Shown here one piece after another: positions 9,871-19,790 of a DNA stretch of 64,000 nt (positions are counted from its first letter, which is position 1; the number at the start of each line of letters is the position of its first letter). The DNA is from Xenopus tropicalis. Its lineage: Eukaryota; Chordata; Amphibia; Anura; Pipidae. Below the pieces are notes generated by a model that had not been told where the DNA came from, made no database searches, and worked only from the letters and a program-made list of their open reading frames with translations. The position numbers were made by a program, and so were the translations under genes. The stretch covers positions 64,413,378-64,477,377 of the forward strand of contig NC_030678.2 in NCBI RefSeq assembly GCF_000004195.4, in the 5' to 3' direction.

Positions 9871-10976
9871 CAGTGCTGTCCAACTGGCGGCCCGCGACCC
9901 CCCTCTGTGTGGCCCCCCACCTGTCTGGCTGCTTTGATGGCTTACCTTTGAGTAAGCATTAAATGGTATCAGTACTGAGATTAACTGGCCCCCTGCATGG
10001 TTGTCACTTCAGATTCAGGCTGTAATCCCTCTGCATTGTTTAAAAATGTAATCCCCTGTGTTTTTCACACCTTTTAGTTTCTGCATTGTTCAACCCCTGC
10101 AGTGTTCACACCTCAGGCTCAGACTGTAATCACTCCCATTGTTCACTTCTTCACACCTCAGACATAGGTACTGTAGGCAGAGTATGGCACATACAGCCAG
10201 CATAGGGCAGGTAGAGTATGGCACACACAGGGAGCATAGGTCAGGGAGGGTATGGCACACAGGAAGGGTAGGGCAGGCAGAGTATGGCACACACAGTCAG
10301 GGTAGGGCAGGCAGAGTATGGCACACACAGGCAGCATAGGGCAGGCAGAGTATGGCACACACAGGAAGGGTAGGGCAGGCAGAGTATGGCACACACAGTA
10401 AGGGTAGGGCAGGCAGAGTATGGCACACACAGGAAGGGTAGGGCAGGCAGAGTATGGCACACACAGTCAGGGTAGGGCAGGCAGAGTATGGCACACACAG
10501 GCAGGGTAGGGAAGGCAGAGTATGGCACACACAGACAGCATAGGACAGGCAGAGTGATGCCTGTGTGTGCCATACTCTGCTTGCCCTATGCTGCTTGTGG
10601 GAGGTGAACCTGGCAGGGGTTTGTTGTGGGTGTTTGTTAGCAGTTGGAAATAGCCATTAAATGGTCCCAAAGGTGTGTAATTATGTACTGGGGGTTGCTC
10701 TGCTATCCACAGGGGAGGAGGAGGCATATGGAATTTAAGGGTATATCTTAATATGACATAATTCTATCACATATGAATGATGGTTGATATCCCCACAGTA
10801 AGGACCAAGCATTTGGGATTTTGCTGTGCTACCACCATTGTGATAAAATGGGTGTGGTTTGAAGTGGGTGTGGTTTGAAAAAGGGGAGTGGTCAAAACTG
10901 GCTTCCATTAGCGGCCCTCCACCATGTATGCTAGAGAAATTTCGGCCCTCGGCACCGTAGAAGTCGGACAGCACTG
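9871..10976 (-). mobile_element. hAT-type non-autonomous element, copy A
   Basis: Terminal CAGTGCTGTCCAACT and its inverse GTCGGACAGCACTG, with a perfect 8-bp target duplication ATCTAGGA on both sides (9863-9870 and 10977-10984). Eight-bp duplications with CAG-type ends indicate hAT. It is inverted relative to copies at 31776 and 62681. The interior carries a 34-bp minisatellite from about 10176 to 10560. The ORFs through that array encode only the repeated CLPYP-CHTLP pattern and are not genes. Confidence 0.88.
10176..10560 (-). repeat. 34-bp minisatellite inside hAT copy A
   Basis: About eleven units sharing GCAGAGTATGGCACACACAG followed by a variable GGTAGGGCAGG-type linker. The array ends at 10556-10590 with an inverted unit (CCTGTGTGTGCCATACTCTG), so the end can form a hairpin. 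The same unit, in the other orientation, fills hAT copies B and C. Confidence 0.85.
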
Positions 10977-11078
10977 ATCTAGGACAACATTGTAGATAAC
11001 AGTATAAGTTGTATCCAATTCATTTGGAACAGCCCACAGGTGGAAGTGGCTGGAGAAAGAAGAAAATACTAAAATGCT

Positions 11079-11569
11079 TTAAAGGAGAAGGAAAGGTAAA
11101 TACTAAGTAAGCTTTATCAGAAAGGTTTATGTAAATACAGCCATAAGCACTTACAGTAATGCTGCACTGAGTCCTCTATCAAAAGAAACAAAGGATTTCT
11201 TGTCTCTTTCTTTGTAAACTGATGTTCCAGGGTTTGACTTCCTCTCTCAGAAACATCCTTAATTCCCTTGGCCAGAGTCTGCTCAGTTCTCTCCTCTCTC
11301 CCCTCTCCTGCTCCCCCTCCCACCAGAATGCTAAAATCTCCCTTCCCCCCCTCCCTTAGGAATGTGTGATCTGAGATATAATGGCTAGACTGCAGGCAGA
11401 AAGCTACTTAAAATGGCAGCTGCTATCTTAAGCAAACGGAGAAAGCTTCTAAAGCTGTTTACTCAGGTATGGTAATGGTTTCTGCAGAATAAATATATTG
11501 TTCTAGTTGGCACTAATGTGGCAAATCTATTGGCAGTACAATGCCAAAATGACTTTCCTTCTCCTTTAA
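11079..11569. mobile_element. TTAA MITE, T2-like, 491 bp
   Basis: The ends TTAAAGGAGAAGGAAAGG and CTTTCCTTCTCCTTTAA are near-perfect inverted repeats with TTAA flanks. These ends match those of the element at 39174-45754. Non-coding. Confidence 0.8.
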
Positions 11570-11657
11570 TGAAATCAATCAGCCTTAAATGGTGTCAGAT
11601 TGAAAACAGATTATTGACCTCAGAACTTGCCCCCACCCATGGCACATTTTGATATAC

Positions 11658-12013
11658 CATACCGCCGAATATTTTAAAAATTCAATGAGAGACAAAAAGA
11701 AATGGCGCGTTTTGAAAGCTAAAACACATTTCTGGGGGTTTTATGCGTTATTACAGTTTTGCTAATATAGGTGAAACATCCCTTTACAATGCAAGTCTCA
11801 GTTCCCCCCAAGGGACCTGTTTATCTTATTAGTTACAATTGTATCTAAGTGCAGGCATTTGAGTTTTCTGGGCTCTCTACCAAAAGCCTACTTATCTAAT
11901 AAAGTTTTAGCTTTTTTGGTGTTCAGTGCAGGAGATCAAAGGGAAATGAGGGACATTTCAATAAGTATCCGGGACTGTGGGCTGAGCGAAAAGCAGGACA
12001 GTTGGGAGGTATG
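11658..12013 (+). mobile_element. MITE with CATACC ends, uninterrupted copy
   Basis: Paralogue of 514-1538 without the inserted TTAA element. Begins CATACCGCCGAATATTTT and ends GGGAGGTATG. It preserves the empty target at about 11777-11786 and therefore serves as an internal control for that insertion. Confidence 0.65.
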
Positions 12014-12224
12014 ATATAAAACAGCTTACAGAGGAATTAAGTGCTTCAAGAAAGGGCATTCTGAGCAATGCAGTCTGCCTGAGAAACCAGGATAGGAAGG
12101 TCACCATTACTAAATGAGGGTTACTTTAATCATTCTTTTAATAATTATAACAAGTGATTCTTGTAAATATTATCAATTAATTATGAGAATTAGGAAAGTA
12201 CTACAGAAGAAAAACTTTACAAAC

Positions 12225-12402
12225 CTCTTCCATTGGTTGGTCTAAAATATGCGACAGGAACTGGTTTTGAACTCCCACAATAAAAGGTGCTGGGCAACTC
12301 ACAGTGTCAATAAGAACATGTGGTAGAACTGGAATGTATGTGTGTTCCCAGGCAAATGGATACAAGAGAGCCACAACAGCATGGATGCACTCAGACAAAA
12401 TA
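12225..12402 (-). CDS. dennd2d: DENND2D-like exon (cDENN, YIPVLP block)
   Basis: A 178-bp exon (one base plus 59 codons), with acceptor ttttacag and donor GAG/gtttgt. It encodes LSECIHAVVALLYPFAWEHT then YIPVLPHVLIDTVSCPAPFI and VGVQNQFLSHILDQPMEE. The 'LLYPF-W-HTYIPVLP' motif is diagnostic of the DENN domain. It ends in phase 0 and joins to VLLVDLCKG. The acceptor lies about 300 bp from the Tc1-like element that starts at 12703. Confidence 0.92.
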
Positions 12403-12702
12403 CTGTAAAAGATACAGAAAATTGTTGAAAAAGGTTAACTATTAAAACCCTACAAAGTTTTTAGAAAAGCATTCTTATGCCATGCAATCATTGATTGTAC
12501 AGTGTGGTACTCACCAAATGCCTGTATATATATATATACTGTAAATCCTTAAACATCAGCTGTCTCAATATTTCCTTGCATCGTGGGTTAACTCACAGGA
12601 TCATCATTCACGACCCCAACACACAGTGTGCAAACAATACCAAGTTCATATAGGGCACACTGTTCATTTAACAAGTAATATACCAAATACAAAATGCAAA
12701 TA

Positions 12703-14931
12703 CAGTGGTGTGAAAAACTATTTGTCCCCTTCCTGATTTCTTATTCTTTTGCATGTTTGTCACACTTAAATGTTTCTGCTCATCAAAAACCGTTAACTAT
12801 TAGTCAAAGATAACATAATTGAACACAAAATGCAGTTTTTAAATGAAGGTTTACGTTATTAAGGGAGAAAAAAAACTCCAAATCTACATGGCCCTGTGTG
12901 AAAAAGTGATTGCCCCCCTTGTTAAAAAATAACTTAACTGTGGTTTATCACACCTGAGTTCAATTTCTGTAGTCACCCCAAGGCCTGATTACTGCCACAC
13001 CTGTTTCAATCAAGAAATCACTTAAATAGGAGCTACCTGACACAGAGAAGTAGACCAAAAGCACCTCAAAAGCTAGACATCATGCCAAGATCCAAAGAAA
13101 TTGAGGAACAAATGAGAACAAAAGTAATTGAGATCTATCAGTCTGGTAAAGGTTATAAAGCCATTTCTAAAGCTTTGGGACTCCAGCGAACCACAGTGAG
13201 AGCCATTATCCACAAATGGCAAAAACATGGAACAGTGGTGAACCTTCCCAGGAGTGGCCGGCCGACCAAAATTACCCCAAGAGCGCAGAGACAACTCATC
13301 CGAGAGGCCACAAAAGACCCCAGGACAACATCTAAAGAACTGCAGGCCTCACTTGCCTCAATTAAGGTCAGTGTTCACGACTCCACCATAAGAAAGAGAC
13401 TGGGCAAAAACGGCCTGCATGGCAGATTTCCAAGGCGCAAACCACTTTTAAGCAAAAAGAACATTAAGGCTCGTCTCAATTTTGCTAATAAACATCTCAA
13501 TGATTGCCAAGACTTTTGGGAAAATACCTTGTGGACCGACGAGACAAAAGTTTAACTTTTTGGAAGGTGCGTGTCCCGTTACATCTGGCGTAAAAGTAAC
13601 ACAGCATTTCAGAAAAAGAACATCATACCAACAGTAAAATATGGTGGTGGTAGTGTGATGGTCTGGGGTTGTTTTGCTGCTTCAGGACCTGGAAGGCTTG
13701 CTGTGATAGATGGAACCATGAATTCTACTGTCTACCAAAAAATCCTGAAGGAGAGTGTCTGGCCATCTGTTCGTCAACTCAAGCTGAAGCGATCTTGGGT
13801 GCTGCAGCAGGACAATGACCCAAAACACACCAGCAAATCCACCTCTGAATGGCTGAAGAAAAACAAAATGAAGTCTTTGGAGTGGCCTAGTCAAAGTCCT
13901 GACCTGAATCCTATTGAGATGTTGTGGCATGACCTTAAAAAGGCAGTACTGCAGGCCTCACTTGCCTCAATTAAGGTCAGTGTTCACAACTCCACCATAA
14001 GAAAGAGACTGGGCAAAAACGGCCTGCATGGCAGATTTCCAAGACGCAAACCACTTTTAAGCAAAAAGAACATTAAGGCTCGTCTCAATTTTGCTAATAA
14101 ACATCTCAATGATTGCCAAGACTTTTGGGAAAATACCTTGTGGACCGATGAGACAAAAGTTGAACTTTTTGGAAGGTGCGTGTCCCGTTACATCTGGTGT
14201 AAAAGTAACACAGCATTTCAGAAAAAGAACATCATACCAACAGTAAAATATGGTGGTGGTAGTGTGATGGTCTGGGGTTGTTTTGCTGCTTCAGGACCTG
14301 GAAGGCTTGCTGTGATAGATGGAACCATGAATTCTACTGTCTACCAAAAAATCCTGAAGGAGAATGTCCGGCCATCTGTTCGTCAACTCAAGCTGAAGCG
14401 ATCTTGGGTGCTGCAGCAGGACAATGACCCAAAACACACCAGCAAATCCACCTCTGAATGGCTGAAGAAAAACAAAATGAAGTCTTTGGAGTGGCCTAGT
14501 CAAAGTCCTGACCTGAATCCTATTGAGATGTTGTGGCATGACCTTAAAAAGGCGGTTCATGCTAGAAAACCCTCAAATAAAGCTGAATTACAACAATTCT
14601 GCAAAGATGAGTGGGCCAAAATTCCTCCAGAGCGCTGTAAAAGACTCGTTGCAAGTTATCGCAAACGCTTGATTGCAGTTATTGCTGCTAAGGGTGGCCC
14701 AACCAGTTATTAGGTTCAGGGGGCAATTACTTTTTCACACAGGGCCATGTAGGTTTGGATTTTTTTTCTCCCTAAATAATAAAAACCCTCATTTAAAAAC
14801 TGCATTTTGTGTTTACTTGTGTTATCTTTGACTAATAGTTAAATGTGTTTGATGATCAGAAACATTTTGTGTGACAAACATGCAAAAGAATAAGAAATCA
14901 GGAAGGGGGCAAATAGTTTTTCACACCACTG
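12703..14931 (+). mobile_element. Tc1-like transposon with internal tandem duplication
   Basis: Terminal CAGTGGTGTGAAAAACTA and inverse TTTTTCACACCACTG, each next to TA. Long inverted terminal regions repeat, for example TTCCTGATTTCTTATTC and GAATAAGAAATCAGGAA. At 2229 bp it is about 600 bp longer than a typical ~1.6-kb Tc1-like element, and the excess equals one 609-bp duplicated unit. It lies in the intron upstream of exon 12225-12402. Confidence 0.92.
13082..14713 (+). pseudogene. Tc1-like transposase with duplicated DDE core and a stop
   Basis: The frame starts MPRSKEIEEQMRTKVIEIYQ (paired-type helix-turn-helix) with the AT-hook-like NLPRSGRPTK. The catalytic blocks WTDETKV, QQDNDPKHTS and [11 protein letters not shown] each occur twice, because bases 13340-13948 are repeated at 13949-14557. 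The unit is 609 bp = 203 codons, so the frame is kept. In the first copy GAA after ACAAAAGTT is TAA (13553-13555), which stops translation at 157 residues; the second copy keeps GAA. By eye the two copies differ at only about seven sites. A downstream frame (13571-14713) is open but lacks the DNA-binding domain, so no functional transposase is expected. Confidence 0.92.
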
Positions 14932-14933
14932 TA

Positions 14934-16354
14934 GATATGACATCTGGAACAGGTGTATAGGTCAATCACATCATAAGCCAAATTTTGAGCAGTCACTAAA
15001 CTGTCACATGCATTCTGACTTGTTTCATAGCAGACTAAAATAACCTTTGAACTTAAGAGTTGAACGAATAAAATTTTTATTCATAAAAAAAGTCCATTAG
15101 GGGAAATTTAAGCCGTTTCTGCTCAAAACCCCAGTGTTAAAAATTCAATCCAATTTTGGATTCATCACAACATGTACTTTTCCAAAAATATATGGCTCCC
15201 TGGGGTCGACTTTCTCTTGGGGTCTCTCTTGACACATATGAATGCATGGACAGCTGTAAAGTGTCTGATATACACTAATTTGGAGTCTCTGCAAGCCACA
15301 TAAAGTACATTGGTAATCCTATGCACTATTTATATTTTAGATGGATTATTTTAGTAGGATGAGTGTCATTATTCTTGTGAATAATTTACTTTATAAAAGT
15401 GATTTTATTGTATGTTTTTCAATTTTAATGCACATTTGATATGCTTTGATTGGTATTACTGGATTTTAGTGATTTTATTATCTCTATAATAATAAACAAT
15501 ACCTTGTACTTGATCCCAACTAAGATAATTAATCCTTATTGGAACCAAAACAATCCTATTGGGTTTAATTACTGTTTAAATAATTTTTTCAGTAGACTGA
15601 ATTACTGAAAGATCCCTTATCTAAAAAACCCCAGGTCCCAAGCATTCTAGATAACAGGTCTCATACCTGTATTTGTTTTTTCCCCAACAGAAATTATGTG
15701 CAATATATTTGTTATGCAGTCTCTACATGCCACATAGTTTAGTAATTCTATTCATACTGGATGTCAAACTGTTCAGAAGACCCTAGCTTGTTATATTTAG
15801 GATGTTTTTGGGAGACATGTTGGAAATAAGATGTAAATTGCAGGCACTGAGGGGATTTTCAGACATACTGTAAAAACACCAAGTTTAGATAAACTTTGCA
15901 GTCTGGATGTTTGGTGCAGACAGACATATTTTCCCAGTTAAGATGAATTAAATGCTCTTTCATGAGTGTTTTACACCAAATGCATTTTGAGATAGAAAGA
16001 ATAGAATGGAAAATGCATCCAACATATTTTCCAATTACAACACATTATAAAAGGAGTTACTGGTTATTGTAAATTGCACCTGGACAAAGATTACTAAATG
16101 TATAATTTCTTTTAAGAACCAAAGTAAATGAAAAAGAAAACTTAAATGTAAAATATTCCAGAACACACAGCATCACAATATTTAATTAGTTAATTCGTTT
16201 TTTGGTTCCGCAACAGAATATTTATGACAAGGACAGCTAAGTAAACAGGAATTATAATATTTATAATAGTATTTATAATAGTCTGTCAGACTCCTAAAAG
16301 AAAAAAATGTAAAGGGCAACAAAATATATGAATATATTTATCTTAAAGATAAGA
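14934..16354. repeat. Intron with decayed satellite units and a MITE
   Basis: At 15095-15330 and 15690-15990 there are diverged, reverse-oriented pieces of the ~394-bp satellite unit (for example TCCAAAAATATATGGCT and AAACTGTTCAGAAGACCC). At 15480-15672 there is a minus-strand copy of the GGTATGGGATCC MITE. The remainder is AT-rich and unassigned. Confidence 0.5.
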
Positions 16355-16698
16355 CTAAAGGTGGCCATACACGCACCGATATTATATACCTCGTTTCGTA
16401 CGATAATCGGTGCGTGTATGGCATGTCAGCGAGCCGACCGATATCGCAGGAAGCTGCTGAAATCGGTCGGCTCGCCGATCGGCCAAGTTAGAAAATTTTG
16501 ATCGGGCGCCATAGAAGGCGCCTGACCAAAATTCTCCCTTCAGAGCTGAATCGGCAGAAGGAGGTAGAAATCCTATTGTTTCTACCTCCTTACCTGCCGA
16601 TTCAGCCCTGAATGGTGTGTGGCGGATCTGACGATGTTTCGTGCGACCGACGGTCGTACGAAACATCGTGAGATCGCCACGTGTATGGCCAGCTTTAG
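16355..16698 (+). mobile_element. Palindrome-rich MITE, CTAAAGGTGGCCATACACG ends
   Basis: Begins CTAAAGGTGGCCATACACGC and ends CGTGTATGGCCAGCTTTAG. Interior inverted segments include GAATCGGCAG and CTGCCGATTC around a TAGAAATCCTATTG centre, and TTTCGTACGA motifs. A second copy is at 26299-26622. Family not named; it could be Harbinger-like. Confidence 0.65.
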
Positions 16699-16737
16699 TA
16701 ACTTTAGATAGAATAGTGGACAAAACTTGATCCTTAC

Positions 16738-16886
16738 CTTAGGTCTCTTGCAACAAGTATAACTCGTCTCTCCAAAACAACAGAAGCAAAAATATGTAAT
16801 ATAATCTGTGAATTTAGACACTGCAAAAGGGTTTTGAAATCAATATGTTCTAACCGGCAATCCAAGGGTCTTGTGAGTTCAATTAT
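16738..16886 (-). CDS. dennd2d: DENND2D-like exon (cDENN, LEHIDF block)
   Basis: A 149-bp exon (49 codons plus 2 bases), with acceptor atttcag and donor AAG/gtaagg. It encodes the LTRPLDCRLEHIDFKTLL block and IFASVVLERRVILVA, the DENN core helix/strand containing the family's 'FASxxLERRxI' motif. The split codon AG+T gives serine with the next exon. A palindromic MITE ends at about 16698, only 40 bp beyond the donor. Confidence 0.9.
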
Positions 16887-17094
16887 CTGAAATATATAAA
16901 ATGGATTTCAAATAGACTTTTCACATAACCTAAAAATATAGCTTACTAGTATTATTACAAAATAATTTATTTAAAGGCAAAGAAAAGCCATAATTACTTT
17001 GCACCCTGCAGTGATTATAATAACTTAGCTGAGGCCCTGAGTCGCTTGACTTCATGGGAACTATTTTTTTATTATAGCATTTTTAAAAGACATT

Positions 17095-18330
17095 TTACAC
17101 ACAGAACTGTTCAAAGATATTAAGGTTCAAAAAAACCACCCACCACCCACTAACCTTGGACCACAGTTATATACTAAAAAACACTGTGCAAAGTTTGGGG
17201 ACTCTGGTTTTAATAGTGGCAGCAATTTAAATTTCCACACTGAAAGTCAACAAGTGACATCTGATTGGCGGTTGGTGGCTGCAAAGTTTAGGGACCCTAG
17301 GATTAATAGTTAAAGAATGGCAGCAGTTTAAATTTAAACCAATAAAAGTCAATAGGTAAATTGTGATTGGTGGTTGGTGGCTCCACCCACTTTTTCTAAC
17401 CTTGAGTCGAAGTCACCCAGTGACAAACAGTGGACACTCTGGCATAAATAGTGTAAGAATGACATAATTTTAAATTTAAACCAATAAAATTCAAAGGATG
17501 AAATCTGATTGGCTGTTAGTGACCCAACCCATTTTTTTTATATTTTTGAAGTGCAGTCACCCATTGACCAACTTTGCAAAAACCACTTTGCATAAAAATT
17601 GTGGGACTGACAGCATTTTACACTACACCATTGAAAGTAAATAGGTGAAATGTGATTGGCTGTTGGTGGCTCCACCCACTTTTTTCTAACTTTGAATGGC
17701 AAATACCCAGTGACTAACTTTGGAAAGTTTAACAACCCTGGAATTAATACTTAAATAATAGCATCAGTTTAAATATAAACCAATGAAATTTAATGGGTGG
17801 AAATGGATTGGCTGTGCCCAGTTGTTCTAACCCTGAATATGTAGTCAGCCAGTGACTGATTGTGTAACGTTTGGGAACCATGACATAAATAGTGTGAGAA
17901 AGGCAGAATTTTAAATTTAAACCAAAAAAAAAAAATCAATAGGTGAAGTTTGATTGGGTGTTGGTGGCTCCACCCACTTTTTACAACCTAAAAATGCAGT
18001 CCCCTAGGACCCTGGTGCTAATACTGTAAGAATGGCAGCAGGTTGAATTTCCACCAAGTCAATAGGTAAAACCTGATTGGCTGTTCACAGCTCCGCCCAC
18101 TTTTGAGCATCCAACAGTCACCATATTTTCATTCAGGCTGAGCCCATGACTGTGTGATTCAAGTTTGGGGAGTGTAGCCTCAAAGCTGTAAGATTGGCAG
18201 CAGTTCAATTTCCCCATTAAAGTTAATGGATACAATTTTATTGGCTGTTGTTGGCCCCTCCCACTTTGGGGTCATCCAACAAAGTCACTGTTTCATTCGG
18301 GGTGACCCCATGATTTGGTTGATTCCAAAT
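17095..18330 (+). repeat. CCAAT-box tandem array A (~130-150 bp units)
   Basis: Roughly eight diverged units, each with GCAAAGTTTGGGGACCCT, an AATGGCAGCAGTTTAAATTT block, and TGATTGGCTGTTGGTGGCTC followed by CACCCACTTTTT. Closely related arrays are at 37260-38520 and 51960-52620. All read in the same orientation. The shared order of unit variants between A and B suggests one mobile element with an internal array. Confidence 0.7.
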
Positions 18331-18449
18331 AATAGAGTCTATACCTGGTCTGTGAGCCTACAGGGACCTGTGAGGCTTAGCCAGCAAAGCAAATAGTTCT
18401 GTACTGCAACAGAACCTTCAACACTGCATTTACATAATAAATAAATGTG

Positions 18450-18775
18450 GGCCATTTACACTGTAGATTTCAGCCGCCATTTTGGGTCTTTCAGATTGAA
18501 TCGGCAGCTTATCTGCCCGTGTATGGGCAACCCCAATGGGCCTACCCGACCAATATCCAGCCTAAAATTGTCCAGATCTTGATCGGGCAAGTTTGATATT
18601 TTTTAGTTTTCACTTCATTGGTGTGTTGATGCGGCCCTTGGCCCGACAGCCCATATACCCACCTTTTTAATTAAATCATTTGGCCATAAGGCCATTGGCA
18701 TACTGGGAGATGATCCATTCGTTGGTGACCTTGCCAAATGAGCAGATTACACCATGTATGCCCACCTTAAAGACA
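18450..18775. repeat. Decayed MITE-like sequence
   Basis: Words such as AATCGGCAGCTTATCTGCC, TGATCGGGCAAG and TGTATGCCCACCTTAA resemble the 16355/26299 family, but the copy is too diverged to delimit. Confidence 0.35.
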
Positions 18776-19346
18776 TTACTAGAACTCACAGATGGCCTCT
18801 CTGGGCTGATCTAACATATAATTTATCAGTTAAGATCAGTAGCTTACTTAAAGAGAGATAATATGATGGTGATTTGGAGCAGCTCCCCGGCCTATACTTC
18901 AAATATCTACCACAGGAGATTTCCAGTGCTTACGATATTGGATTTCTCATTTCACTTCCCTGTTTCCTGTTTCACTCTGTATACCTGAAAACTGTAGCAA
19001 ATCTTGAAAGTATTAATACATGGGGCTTTTAGATAATTAGATTTATTTGCAAGATCTATTGTGCTAAGTCCTGCTACATAAAATATCAAGGAAACTGTAG
19101 TGCAGTCCAAGAACTGGGCCAAGCTGTATTTTTGCCCGAGGCAATGCTACTTGGCATGTGCCACTTTCTAACTTATCCCCGACCCTTACACCCACCCTGC
19201 CGGTTGCTTGCACAACCACAACAACGTGTAGAAGGACGATAAAACATGAGAAAGTGGCCATGACACCAAAGCTGAAAGCCAACTGCAATAGAAATAGAAA
19301 CATAAAAACAGGTGAAACAAAGATCAGACTTCAAAGTAGAATATAC

Positions 19347-19487
19347 CTCAGTCCCAGATTCTGGTATGAAACTCTTTATTTTTACAGTTTTACCAGGTGC
19401 TGGAAATGTAGCCTCTCGCAGTCCCTGCATAAAGGGATATATGAGTGCTGTGGCAATCTCTCGTCTTTTCTCTACCTCATCAAGTAT
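19347..19487 (-). CDS. dennd2d: DENND2D-like exon (cDENN)
   Basis: A 47-codon exon in phase 0 at both ends, with acceptor tctacag and donor GAG/gtatat. It reads ILDEVEKRREIATALIYPFM, then QGLREATFPAPGKTVKIKSF, then IPESGTE. The ILDEVEKRR and FPAPGKTV blocks are strongly conserved in DENND2 proteins. The match to DENND2D is especially clear here (YPFMQGLREA, KSFIP-SGTE). Confidence 0.9.
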
Positions 19488-19604
19488 CTGTAGAAGATGG
19501 ACAGGGGAAAAAAATAAAACAGTATTGGCATACCAAAGAGATAATTAAGTACTTTATTAGCTAATTTAAAATCCATTCCATGTAATCAATAGCACATATA
19601 TTTC

Positions 19605-19790
19605 CATAAAAAGGGTAGTTCACCCCTTTTCAGTTGGTCTTCATCATTTATTTATTTTTATAATTTCTGAAATTCTTCTTCTGCCTCTCTACTTTTCAAA
19701 TAGGGGTTACAGATTATTTTTCCTAAAACATCCCTGGTCTGTCTAAACTAGAGCAAAAAATAAGGAAAAGTTGTGTTCACCACTATAATT
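19605..19790 (+). repeat. T2-like MITE fragment
   Basis: Contains AAAAGGGTAGTTCACCCC and TTCTGAAATTCTTCTTCTGC, typical of a common frog TTAA MITE end. Neither the TTAA flank nor the right end is clear. Confidence 0.35.

Noticed and set aside
10090..10727. Long overlapping frames encoding cysteine/proline-rich repeats (CLPYPACVCHTLP), also at 31870-32361 and 62778-63211
   Set aside because: They are translations of the 34-bp minisatellite in hAT elements, open in several frames at once; not proteins.
13082..13555. A separate 157-aa transposase gene
   Set aside because: It is the N-terminal part of the single Tc1 frame ended by a nonsense codon; the next frame continues in the same phase.
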